A stretch of DNA of 40,772 nt from positions 1 through 40,772 of the forward strand of contig JAHDHI010000045.1 in assembly GCA_020631395.1 (NCBI GenBank), read 5' to 3'. The stretch is from Bizionia sp. Its GTDB lineage: Bacteria > Bacteroidota > Bacteroidia > Flavobacteriales > Flavobacteriaceae. Below the pieces are notes generated by a model. It made no database searches, was not told the origin of the DNA, and saw only the letters and a list, made by a program, of their open reading frames with translations. Shown in pieces: positions 29,701-40,100 of the stretch. The translations under genes and the position numbers were made by a program. How positions within the stretch are numbered: the first letter of the stretch is position 1; every line of letters begins with the position of its first letter.

Positions 29701-29848
29701 ACTAGTAATAAATAACGGCAATTCGACCATTCAGTTCTTTAAGCAAGGAGGAGTTGTTGTTTGTAGTTTCAATGCAACATTTACAGTAACAAACAATCAA
29801 ACAGGGGAAGTATACAATTGTCCTGAAATAAACTTCACTGCTAACTAA
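23708..29848 (+). CDS. Large secreted SpvB/TcB-like YD-repeat-associated protein
   Basis: This 2046-residue protein starts with a signal-peptide-like region (ILASYLAIQMLIMTVQPANL). The first domain has the pattern seen at the start of SpvB/TcB-type and RHS-like Bacteroidota proteins: SSGDFNYNIPIMDVGGYPLN (from about residue 58) and EASWVGLGWNLNVGQINRQV (from about 90). YD-like strands follow (KVVHFEYDYS, KSYDVWGNYKP, SGGRMELQYESDDYK). A hydrophobic segment lies at about 1424-1446 (FFIIPLVIPIPILLG), then WDAVSGQVLLTETINEYDDN and YNFTYPAHWRYEGMGQA. Near 1911 HTGRYSLKV begins a carbohydrate-binding-like segment that then turns into an unfamiliar Cys-containing tail. No T9SS signal was seen at its end. 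It ends 12 bases before a secreted 187-residue gene that looks like its missing C-terminus. A shell or scaffold role with the giant YD-repeat protein downstream is inferred. Confidence 0.8.
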   Translation: MKNIRNSKFSKILASYLAIQMLIMTVQPANLFALTGGPSQPEFNSFTPIGTSDMVNLSSGDFNYNIPIMDVGGYPLNLAYDSGITMDQEASWVGLGWNLNVGQINRQVRGIPDDFNGDEMTYENNMKPNKTVGMTFSINGQLSGTEEVPGPLSGNASATLLHNNYNGFSFTPSFGLSYQFSSGTSVGMNMTPSVDDGVSINPTVSQSFSEEKDESDSQQTTAMSNSVGIGTAYNSRQGLTSFNVNTSTATKVTKKSASKGGGKDKTSNRTYTNSSSVSFIDNTFTPTKRTAYYNGNYTFAASLGVDFWPVSAELGASAFATTQSLKSKENNSKAYGYENTEYASPTDVLDFNRENERTVSKNTLVLPTVNYTYDLYNIQGQGTGGQFRPFKGQVGYVNNQLVVDSGDSFSLGAEIEAATGFHGGVDIKYSPTVSWTGVWETPALNKFKKAGTNAMDYEPTYFKSIGDMSIDDDSELYDNLSEEHPMTLDLTEATYGKQAVSKFNVKKFNPVTNAISVETKTINSHLKRSKREKRNQAILKVSKSEALNDPFIIESAELDGHHTNGVKVLQADGSTYVYGEAAVNKIKEEVTFATEGTRDLAEGTIGFSTLENSPGNSSGTDNYFNKIGTPDYAHTYLLTAVLSSDYEDLTGDGPTDDDLGAYTKFSYDNEAVNSSNYKWRVPFEKATYNPGLYTQTNDQKGNYLYGVKEVKYASKIETKTHIAVFDLTERKDGYGVEDNMGGLSEVSKMYKINKIELYSKPEYKKMLLELEETGTTTITPIKVVHFEYDYSLAGTNGGTQDKLPNNSGDSEVVDGVNINSEEGKLTLKKVYFTYRGSNMGKYTPYKFNYDNDNPAYQIKSYDVWGNYKPLFEGIVEEQDANQDGVTDGFEIADVNSQSYGCEIDYPITAQEFPFVKQNNKVLQDLYVAAWTLSSIDLPSGGRMELQYESDDYKYVQDREAMQMFKVVGVRDENGDPMGNDLYRLDVASKYLSIELLEPLEGATETDKVAEFTHKYIGEHIDKPIFYRFLVNMEKESNCSYDYVEGYCNLDITDTRSVILEGDSLVHIPIDHVPLEGETGPDIVNPISKAGWYFARQHLSRFAYGHGDNSPNTVDLQEIINALGGWLPIMSEILRGPNGFLKERGIANKFKPEKSWIRLKHPTNAKLGGDLRVKKIQMHDNWDTMVNNEQNDLVNPYANFYGQEYNYVLENGQGSSGVATWEPNMSKENPFIEPFFDKTERLSAHSYVEKPLGKSFYPSPMITYGRVEVKNLSRERENENVVEVVKKHATGKVVNEFYTSKDFPTIADYTNIEGGYVTNQDNILDNILKLNINTELTLSQGFSVVTNDMNGKSKRQEVFNESNMPISSVDYIYNVSETSGQLDNELPVVMPDGTIVKKEIGTNYDVITDFNESYNLSETYGVNTNVTFFIIPLVIPIPILLGQLPFQYHKNESKLHTTTTTKVVHKIGILKEKIAKDLGAKVSTRNLAWDAVSGQVLLTETINEYDDNYYNFTYPAHWRYEGMGQAVENLGIETWLESANIVSSSSSSDSDTEGTTSWYKLKNTPINNNTMSTFFAPGDEVLVYQENGDPIYQDNRYWVNQIITNNNGVGEMTNENMILIDRNGHILNACGEDPNAGTIKIKVVRSHKRNLQSASMASITSMVNPMLDNAINEDDYVFNSNIGDNPKIINASAVEYKDFWRPQNELSRGYLGQYGGGPDLGSLEGIGNAASTTGMLGNNLASYPNDEALIDDLVPYPKNYFNPFVNNIKGDWRAVRSYAYLTGRSTTSEGSPRNDGFFASFNPFYVYDANTGKWVVDDDNWTYASEVTRYSPYGAELENKDALNRYSSAQYGYGYTLPTAVASNSEYHEMGYDGFEDYGSYGTEASSIKLHFSYFNEENINAGASLSETESHTGRYSLKVAGGETATTTLSNTSRFMPEQDQLPQLDCSSDDTTGGGNLCYKKPRFFQNGTTWSFEDAFGSSNITVSVTPLPNSSDQCGLVINNGNSTIQFFKQGGVVVCSFNATFTVTNNQTGEVYNCPEINFTAN

Positions 29849-29860
29849 AGTATAATTGAC

Positions 29861-30424
29861 ATGAAAACAAGACAAATAACATTAAGCATTGTAATGACTT
29901 TGGGGCTGGTATTTGGTTACGCACAAGAAGCAAAGAAGTTCATAGTAAGTGGTTGGGTAAAGGAAGAGCATGCCAATCAACAAAAAACGTATGATGAAAG
30001 CTCTGTTCTAATAAGATATTACGATGTGGATCCCAATGAGGAAGACCCGCAACAAATACCTGACGACACGACTTTAGCTGGAGAATTCATCCCTTCAGGA
30101 AAAATAATCGACGGTTGGCAGCGTATCATAGGAGTTGTAGAAGTTCCAGAATATGTAGAGAGTTTGTTCGTGGATCTCAAAGCAAAAGATGCAAACATCG
30201 ATTGCTATTTCGACGACATAAGGATATTCCCTTACAATGGAACCATGAAAAGCTTTGTCTATGATGAAGATACACAACGATTGATGGCAGAATTGGATGA
30301 AAACAACTATGCGACGTTTTACGAATACGATCATGAAGGAGGATTGGTACGTGTAAAGAAGGAAACGGAAAAAGGCGTTTATACCATTCAAGAGACACGA
30401 TCAAGTACAACCAAGGAAAACTAA
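29861..30424 (+). CDS. Secreted orphan C-terminal module of the SpvB-like protein family
   Basis: This 187-residue protein has its own signal peptide (MKTRQITLSIVMTLGLVFGYAQ). The middle (FIVSGWVKEEHANQQ, IDGWQRIIGVVEVPEYVES, CYFDDIRIFPYNG) looks like a jelly-roll ligand-binding domain. The end (GTMKSFVYDEDTQRLMAELD, ATFYEYDHEGGLVRVKKE, YTIQETRSS) is a YD-type strand pair. From memory of related Flavobacteriia, these stretches are normally found at the C-terminus of the large SpvB-like protein, directly after a HTGxYSLKV motif. Here they form a separate exported protein beginning 12 bases after that gene, so it appears split. It could complement the large protein in trans. The homology statement is recall, not a search. 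Confidence 0.7.
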   Translation: MKTRQITLSIVMTLGLVFGYAQEAKKFIVSGWVKEEHANQQKTYDESSVLIRYYDVDPNEEDPQQIPDDTTLAGEFIPSGKIIDGWQRIIGVVEVPEYVESLFVDLKAKDANIDCYFDDIRIFPYNGTMKSFVYDEDTQRLMAELDENNYATFYEYDHEGGLVRVKKETEKGVYTIQETRSSTTKEN

Positions 30425-30439
30425 TTAAAACGACAACAA

Positions 30440-31171
30440 TTGAACAAGCATAAATTACACATCCTTTTGGTTTTATGGGGCATATTATGTTCTTATGGTG
30501 TTTTGGGGCAAACAATGAAGGTGCAGGAAGTATTGGCAGCCACTCAGAAAAAAATGCAAGAAGAAAAAAGCTATAGTTGCCATTTGGACTATAGTCTATA
30601 CGCTTCATATACATCTCAAAAGTACAAAGAGCATTACGAAGGAACAATGATAAAGTTTGAAGAGGCTTTGTACACAAAGATAAACGTTACCACATTTCTG
30701 AATACTTCGCGAACATCATTGAAAATAAATGAGAATCAACAGGCTATGGAATACAGCAAGGTCAAAGGAGCATTGCAATCCGATCAATCTCCATTGAACA
30801 TGCTAACCACGTTCATAAAGCTTTTCAAAACAAAAACGATCGAAGACAAAGGATCGCAATGGTTGTGTACATTGTCCACGGATGTGATTACCCAATTGCC
30901 ATTTGGGAAGGTGGAAATCTATATCAACAAAGAGAACAATGTTGTTACCAATCAGGTACTGTATTTTTTGACGCAGATGCCATACTTGAATGAAAGGGGG
31001 GAGCGAGTCATGGCGAGTCCGAGGTTGGAGATAAAATTGAGCAATTTCAAGCTGAAGCTCTCTAAAGAAGAGGAGGCTTTCACAAAGCTCTCAAAATACA
31101 TAAAGAATAAGGCCGAAGCGATCATACCCGTTGGAGCTTACAAAGATTTTAAAATTATAAAAAGGAATTAA
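30440..31171 (+). CDS. Secreted protein of unknown function, possible LolA-like fold
   Basis: This 243-residue protein starts at a TTG (30440), which yields a proper signal peptide (MNKHKLHILLVLWGILCSYG, cleaved near VLGQ); the only upstream option is an ATT directly after the previous stop. The mature part has the alternating pattern SYSCHLDYSLYASYTS, AMEYSKVKGALQ, WLCTLSTDVITQLPFGKVEI and NNVVTNQVLYFLTQMPY, which suggests a beta-sheet wrapped lipid-carrier-like (LolA/LolB) fold. That is a guess from pattern only. It ends 4 bases before the giant YD-repeat gene, so it may serve as its dedicated periplasmic chaperone or carrier. Confidence 0.7.
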   Translation: MNKHKLHILLVLWGILCSYGVLGQTMKVQEVLAATQKKMQEEKSYSCHLDYSLYASYTSQKYKEHYEGTMIKFEEALYTKINVTTFLNTSRTSLKINENQQAMEYSKVKGALQSDQSPLNMLTTFIKLFKTKTIEDKGSQWLCTLSTDVITQLPFGKVEIYINKENNVVTNQVLYFLTQMPYLNERGERVMASPRLEIKLSNFKLKLSKEEEAFTKLSKYIKNKAEAIIPVGAYKDFKIIKRN

Positions 31172-31175
31172 ACTT

Positions 31176-34100
31176 ATGAAGTTTACAATTTTAAATTACA
31201 TGAAAAATAGTATTGTTGGCATTATGCTGTTACTCATTATGGGGGCTGGTGCTCAGAATGACATTCCTAGAGTTCATGAGCAATTGACTTTCGGTTCGCA
31301 AAATGAAACCGATCTATCATCTTTCATAGGTGGTCCTGATCCGATACCGACATTTATCGAATCGGGGATTGGAGCAACGAATACGGCAACGACAAATCCA
31401 GAGACATATGTCTTGTTGGGTATAGATAACGATCGAGCACCTTTTGAAAATTACACCTTTCAGTTGGTTTTGAACATAACCCCAGTACTTTCAGATGGCC
31501 AATTGGATGCTCCAAATGCATATGAGAAGACATTGTCGGTAAACTTTAAACCAGAGTCCAATTCCGGAAATGGTTTGGATCAGGTATACCATAGGATAGA
31601 GAACAGCTATGGAGCAAAATTGGAAGTAGTTGGTTATACCAAGACTACAGAAGCGGGTAGCTCTGCCGAAGTACCAGACAACGTGGAGCTTCGAGTGGGA
31701 TTCAAGGCTATTCGTGTATTCGACTTGAATGGGCAACCAGCACCTTCGCCAAACATTGTCTACAATAATCTGACCAATGAATATGAAGTTAATTGGCAAT
31801 CCGTATCTGGAGCTTTGTCCTATGATGTGGAATGGTCTTGGGTGGATACCTATGGCAATGAGTTTGCAACGATGACTATTGAAACGTTCGAGAAAAACAG
31901 TACTAGAATAAATACGAAGAATACCTCATACAACATTACCAACATTTATGACTTAGGGAAATTATTTTACCGAGTAAGAGCCGTAGGTCGTTTCATAGAC
32001 GATTATAATACCAATTACCATGGTCCTTGGAGCAATCAATCTAGTCCTCTCGATGAAATATTGATTAACCCACATGACGAAGACAAAAACTGGCAGTTTC
32101 AAGCCAGTTATGCTGAAGAAGGAAAGAAAAAGGAAGTCATAAGCTATTTTGATGGAACACTGAGAAATAGACAGACGGTTACCAAGATAAACAGCGATGA
32201 CAATGCAATTGTTGGAGAAGTAATCTATGACAATCAAGGACGACCGGCAATAGAAGTACTTCCTGTTCCAGCTGGAGACAACAAACTGCAATACTATTCG
32301 AATTTCAATAGAAACATGGCTGGGAATAAATATTCCCACTTGGATTTCGATTGGGATGTTCTCAGTACGAATGTGAATATTTGTGACATCAATGTGAGTG
32401 GGATGTCTACCATTCAAGGAGCCAGTAGATACTATTCTTCTGAAAACGCGTCAACAAGCGAATTCAAAGATTTTATCCCTGATGCAGAATTCTATCCTTT
32501 TTCGCAAATAGAGTATACCGCGGACAATACGGGACGAATCAAGCGTAAAAGCGGTGTGGGAACAACCCATAGATTGGGAACCGACAAGGAAATGAAATAC
32601 TTCTACTCCAAACCATATCAAGAAGAATTGGATAGATTGTTCGGTTACAATGTGGGGTATGATGTGCATTACAAGAAGAATGCAGTGATAGATCCCAATG
32701 GACAAGCGAGCATAAGTTACATAGACCCACAAGGACGAACCATTGCAACGGCATTGGTTTCGGACAACCCAACCAATGGCAATGGAGATCTATTGTTGGG
32801 ATTGGATGATGAAAACAATGATGCCTTGCATCTTACGACACAGCTGGATTTAATGTCCATAGGCGCTAACGACTTGTACAATACAGGTGAGTTCGTTGGG
32901 TTTAGTATGGATGATGCCTATAGATTCAATGCCAACAAGACTGTTTTGAAGAGCGATTTGCATACTTTCAACTATGATTTGAAAATAGAAGGAGCATTCA
33001 CAAATGACTGTCTGGCAAACAATCCGATCTTTGAAAACAAGGGCTATCCCTTTGTATTCGACTTGACGCTAAATGCGACCAACGATTGTGGAAACCCTTT
33101 GAATAGCAATTTACCAATAGAGGACAAGTTGGTGGACGAAGCACAGTTCAATCCTTTGAACTATACCAGTCCGGACGACGTAAGCTTGATAGATTTGAAT
33201 AGTGTATCCAACACGGATGTAGATTTTAGCGTGACACCTCCAATAGGGGATATGGGAGTTTATAAGCTATTGAAGGTCGATAAGGCCGTTTTGGATCTTT
33301 TCACGGAAGATTACATAAAACGAGCGAAAGCAGCTGGTTGTATTTTGGAAGCCTCCGTTTTTGATGCCAATGCATCCATCTCTGGATGTTTTACCACTTG
33401 TCAAGAATGTGTAGATGCAATTGCAACGAATCAAGCAGATTATGTTGCCACGCAAATGGCAGAATATGCTTTTCTGAATTTGGATCAAGATACGGAAGAT
33501 GCGTTGACCGAACGTTTCATACGTGAATATGAATTGTTGGTGGATGCCTGTATGATCAATTGTGAAACCGATGGGATAAATACAACGGAAGAAGATGCAA
33601 CGGATTCCATCTCATGCAATGTCATGACCATGACACTTGTAAATGACATGAAGTTGTTGGGGCAATATGGGCTATATGTCTCAAGTGAAGACGAGGCAAA
33701 TCAAGACGAGTTGGAAGAGTTTCCATTGGTACCAGTTGAAACTAGCATATTCAGTGATGAGAATGTATTGGCTTCTCCATTTGTCTTGAATTTGATCGCA
33801 ACAGCATACCCAACAGCGACAACGGTATCATGGAGAACACCATTTCATCCAGACTACCAGAACAGTGATCCTGCCCATTACTATGATCTTGGAGGTAACA
33901 TCATAAAAATTGCAATACCTATCACCTATAATGACAATTTGGGTGTTTTCGAATCCATTTACCCTGTTATGGACAACTTGGTTTTGGAGGAAGACTCATT
34001 GAATCCGGGTTTTGCAAACATTGAGCCACAACAATTGCAGAATTTCGAACATTACAAACTGTTTTGGAATGATACATGGGCAGAATCATTGGTAGCCTTT

Positions 34101-37100
34101 CATCCAGAATACAGCTATGTCCACATCGCAAAGCAACTTTGCACCATGACAAATCAAATAACTACGACATTGCCAATAGACAATGGAGCTGGGACAACTA
34201 CGGGAACATTTCATGTGAACGTCGATGGCTATGCCAATTACTTGGAAAGCTTGTCTTATGCAGATGCCGTTTCAGCTGGATATTTGACGGAAGGAAATCA
34301 ATCCATTGTAAATCAAGATCCATTCTTGGGCAATGCAATAGCTTCGGAATTCGTAAATGTACCAATGACCTCTCTAATACATAAAACGGTCATGATCAAT
34401 GCTATGTCAAATTACGAAGGGTCAAACGAAACAATGCTGTATATGAGTTTCATGCCATTGGCCTGCAATTCGATAGGAGCTTGCAACAACATTGTCTACA
34501 ATCCAAATGGTTTGTCTACAGAGGACAAAGAACACTTTTGGGACATATATAGAAGTACCTATTTGAGCTTTAGAGATCGTATAAAGAGTGTTGTTGCAAA
34601 TACCTATGCAATAGGGGAAGGAACTTACAATGCTTGCATAGGCAGTACCACCAATGCTGGAGATCCTATTTTGGGATTAAATGCTTATGGATGGCCTGCT
34701 ACAAATGAAGCACAATCAGGAAATGACATCTGTGGTACCAATGCAGCTCTCTTTTTCGACAAGGAAAAACGCATTGTCTCAGAAGATTACAACTACGATT
34801 CCAACCAATCCTCGACTCAAACAGGACAGGATTTGGAAGCATTGACGGACTACCAATTCTATGTACAATCTGGACAATGCCCAATGGGAAGGGATTTTGA
34901 AGCATTCGTGAAAGGGATAACCGAAGATACCAATGCTTCCACAAGTGCAGATTTTGGTGATTTTGGAAGTTTTCAAGGCAATTATCTGAGTATGGACTTG
35001 TTCGTGGACCTAGGAGGCTTGCCAACCTATGAGGACACGGATGGAGATGGTGAACTGGAGATTGTAAATCCGAATATTGGGATTGCCATCAATGGAACTG
35101 CAGGAACTACAAGTGATCAATGGAAAGTCACGATAGATGTGGCCAATCCTAACATGACACTAGCCCCGATTCAATTCATCTTACCACCAAACAGTGCTTA
35201 CGCTTGGAGTGGTTACAATTCGACTTGGGTTATAAGGGAAATAAAGAATTTCGATTACACAACTTACGATGTTACCACGAATCCAATAGTATTCAGTTTT
35301 GAGATGGTGGCCAAGATAGGAGCTCCAAACAGCAATGTCATCTTGGAAGAAATCGTGATTTCTGGAACAACGACGGCAAGAATAGGGGAATGTAGCATAG
35401 AAGGACAAGATGATGTTGCAGTAGATGGCAATGGAGATGCCATTGGAGAAGAACTAGGTACTGGAGGACCTTTAAACGATGACGATTGTGAGGACAAGAC
35501 CAATTTCAGACTAGGTTTGAAAAACGTATTGAATGCCCTCAACGATGCAAATCAATTGACAAACAACGGAGTTGCATTGTCTACGATTGCTGGCACGGCT
35601 TATACGGAAAGCAACTTGCCTCAATTGTTTGGAGATCTCAGCAATGCGGCAATATGGGACTTCAATGGGGATCACCCTACGATAAAAGTGAATGGAAATG
35701 TCGTGTTCGATTTGGATTTCGACGATCAAAACTTCGTTCAAGTGCTGCTAGGATTAGGTGGAGGCGTAAATTATTTCGATGCCGTGACCTTTGGAAATAC
35801 AGAAGGGATATTGAAAATTGCCATAGCTACCAGTCAAGGGATGGACGTCAATGAATCCACGATTACGATCTTGGATTACGATTGTTGTTCATACATTACA
35901 GGAAATGATTGTGGGGACATAGATACCGATGGAGATGGTATTCCGGACTTATGTGACGATACGCCTTGTGGTGAAGTGGACACGGACGGAGATGGCATCT
36001 ATGATTTTTGTGACAGCAATGACGATTGTCATTTGTTAACTTGTGATACGGCCTTTATTGGGGTATTGAATTATTTGAATGGAAACAACAATCTATTGAG
36101 TAATTTGTTCACATTGTCCGAACAACCTAGCTTCGAGGGGAGCTGCTTGCAAGCCTTCTATCAAATAGATTCTGGGGACACCTTGGTATGGACGTCAATA
36201 AGTGGGACACATTTTCTACTTAAGAGAAATGGAATTACAATAATAGACTTTTTCGCCAATGTAGATGTAAGTGCCATCAATGTACAGACTTTCGACAGTA
36301 TTACATTCGATCAAAATGATTCGCCTACTAATTTGAGATATTATGGTGCCATAGGTTATACGACTGTCACTGGAGCATCCAATAGTTTTGATTATTCAAG
36401 AAGCATTTTTCAATGCGATTTCAATAATTTATGCAACAATCCAAATGGGTTCGATTACGATCAGGATGGAGTGGACGATGGGTGCGACAATTGCTTGAAT
36501 TTCAGCAACCCGAATCAAGAAGATCAAGATGGCGATGGTATTGGAGATAAATGTGATAATTGTGTAAGCCTAAGCAATCCCAATCAAGAGGATTTGAATA
36601 GCAATGACATTGGGGATGCTTGCGATACGGATTCTACAGGTTGTCTATTCCCAATTCAGGAATTGCAAACTACGTTTTTGCCAAATATGAAATCGGCGTT
36701 CAATACCATTTTAAACGAAAACGTTCCCTTTAACAGCTATGTGACGATATCCAATGCTCAAATAGACAATTGGGTGCAAGAAAACAATTTGTTGAATAGA
36801 TTTCAAGTGGCCTACAACAACGGTTTTGGCGAATCATTTTCCAATTTTGTGGATGTACGTTGTCATAAATCTACTCTTTTTCAAGATTCGATGCATATAA
36901 AATGGTCCATTGTACCTGGAGCCAATCCAGCAAAGACATGCGGAGTGACGTTGTCCCCGATTCCTGATCTTGACAACTTGACGGAAATTCAGAACTTGGA
37001 ATTCTTGGACAACAACAATGTCGTTAAAATCACAGGATTGTATGAAGACGGATCTACTCAGGAATTCGATGCCGCAATACAAGTAACGATGAAACGACAT

Positions 37101-40100
37101 AGTTCTACGATACTCAATGGTTTTTGTGATTTCTTGAAGGCGAATCCTTTGTCTGCAAAATCCATAAGCGGTATTCAAACATCAATTAGAAATAGGGATT
37201 TCGAAGCTCAAAATGTGGAAGACGAAGTGTGTGTGATGTGTATTCCACAAACCATTTCTCCGGTGGCATGGAGTCAAACGGCATATCAAACCAGCTTTGA
37301 AGCTTATATGAATGGTGTGGAAGGTTACGCGATTCCCGAGTATTACGACCACGAATACTTCAGTGATATGAATTACCAATACATTCTGGATGGGTATTTG
37401 TATTATTTGGAAACTTTTGGAGCCAATACTACAGGAGGAATCAATGCCGCATCCAGCTATTTCATAATTATCTCAGAGTTTGGAGCAACAGCATTGAACT
37501 ATGGTTACAATGATTATGCTGCGGTAGTGGATGCCTATTATGATTACGCATGGATAGCAAGTGAAAACAGGTTCCTGTTGCCAGATGAGACGGGGTATAG
37601 GACATGGAGTGAGTTCGTAAACTCGTACTTGTCGGAGAATCCTCAGATTTGCCCACCAAAACCAATGTTCCCAGTCATAAACATTCCAGACAACGATACG
37701 CAAACCAACTGTGAGGAATTCTCGCAAAGCATAAGTGAAGCCTATGGAGCGGATAATTATGAAGCTTACATAGAACGTTTGAAAAGAGAATTTCAAATGG
37801 CCTATACGCAAGCGGCATTGGCAAGTGTGACAGAAACATTCAAAGTGACATATTCCGACAAGGAATACCAATATACGCTATACTATTACGATCAAGCAGG
37901 GAATCTAACTCAAACGGTACCACCACAAGGTGTAAAGCGTACCGAGTTTGCAAACCTAGACAACACAGGGCTTGCACAGGATAGGGCCAACAACCCAGGC
38001 GGTACGTCGGCACTGCCGGTAACAGCCTTGCCTGCGCACGAACTCAAAACCGAATACAAGTACAATTCATTGAACCAGTTGGTGTGGCAGAAAACGCCAG
38101 ATGGAGGTGTAACCCGTTTTGCATACGACAAGTTGGGTAGAATCATCGCATCGCAAAATGCAAAGCAATTGGCAGATGTGAACTTCAATAAGATGAGCTA
38201 TACCAAGTATGATGGCTTGGGACGTATCACCGAAGCAGGGGAGATTGCCAATTCCAAGGATTGGACGGCAGCGGGAGGAACCTACCTCATAAACGACCAT
38301 GGACAGCTTCAACACCGATTTAACGGAAGTTCCGGACAGGAAACAGTCGTAGTGGATGGGTTTGATGTCTACATTTCCAAAGGAGAGGTCACCAAAACCC
38401 ATTATGACGATAGAATCCTTGTGGAAGATGGTCTTTACTCCAATCAATTGTTTACTGCTGGTTATACGGAATTCAATAGCATAAATAGAGTAACTGCAGT
38501 TTTGTACTTCGATGAGATACAAGCAAATCAAACCCCACAATTCGACAATGGCTTGTTCTACAACTACGATGTGCACGGCAACGTAAAGGAATTGGTAACC
38601 TACATTACCGATTTAAAGGTTGCGAATTGCGTGGAGACTAGTAGCAACAACATACTGGATTGCGAAGTACACATTAAGAGGGTACATTACGATTACGACC
38701 TCATAAGCGGAAATGTGAACCAGGTGACCTTTCAACCTAACAAGGCAGACCAATTCATGCACCGTTACGAATATGATGCCGACAATAGAATAGTAAATGC
38801 AAAGACCTCAAAAGATGGATACATCTGGGAAGAAGATGCCAATTACGAATACTATGAGCATGGACCATTGGCAAGGACGGAATTGGGAGATAAAAAGGTA
38901 CAAGGTGTAGATTATGCCTATACCTTGCAAGGTTGGTTGAAAACGGTGAACGGGGAAAGTCTCGCGTCTACTCAAAACGACATGGGACATGATGGAGAAG
39001 GAACACATGCCAATGTTGCCAAAGATGCCTACGGATATTCTTTGAATTATTATGACAACGATTATTCTTCCATTGGAGGAGTCAACAACCAAATCCTGAA
39101 ATTGACCAGTCCTACGAATGTCTTGGCAGCCAACGATAGAAACCTTTACAATGGTAACATCAAGAGAATGGTTACGGCATTGAGAGACAAGGATGAACAA
39201 GTGTTGAGCACGCAGGCAAACAACTATGTCTACGACCAATTGAACCGAATTTCGAGTATGAACTCCCAAGCGGTAGTGGACAATTCAAGCAATGCTCTCT
39301 TGACTACAACCGATAGTTACGCATCGTCGTATGTATACGATAGAAATGGAAACTTGAAGGAATTGAAAAGAGAGGTACCAAATGAAGGAGCACTTTTCAA
39401 CATAGACAATTTCGAATACCATTATGACGATGTGAAGAAAAATCGATTGTTGACGGTACAGGATCACACCATCCAAAATGTATTCGATAGCGATCTGAAA
39501 GACCAATTGGATCAATTGGGAGTTCCGGACTTCATAGAAACGGATGCTTCGACACATAACTACGTCTATGATGAGATAGGGCAATTGATAGAGGACAAGA
39601 CCGAGGGATTGAACATTTCTTGGAGGGTAGACGGAAAGGTGAAGGAAATTCACAAAACACTAGGAAGCGAAAACAAGATCATAAGGTTCAGCTACGATGG
39701 TCTAGGCAATCGTTTGGGCAAGGAAGTGATAAACGATGGAGAGACCAATACGCTAAAAACCGTATATGCAAGAGATGCACAAGGAAATGTAATGGGAGTG
39801 TATGACAAGATAGGAACTGTAGATGCAGGAAACATTTTGACACTGGATGACGATCTCGTCCTGGAAAGCGATGTGATAACAAACGACCAAGGGACTCTAA
39901 TAGCCCAAAATACGATAACCGTTGCAGGTGGAGCAAACAACTATACCGTAAATGCACCAGATGGCGAGTTGAATCTCGTTGCAGGTAACACGATCAGGTT
40001 GTTGCCAGGATTCGTAGCCAACTCGGGAAGCGTCTTTACAGCTGTAATAGGAGATGGGCCACAATCGGACATAGCATCCTTCAAGTTGAAAGAGCACCAC

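Noticed and set aside
34076..34384. 102-residue plus-strand ORF in another frame
   Set aside because: Lies inside the giant YD-repeat gene in a shifted frame; basic, Arg/Ser-rich composition typical of frame-shifted coding DNA.
38067..38576. 169-residue minus-strand ORF
   Set aside because: Antisense of the giant YD-repeat gene, which is open through the whole interval and has recognisable motifs.
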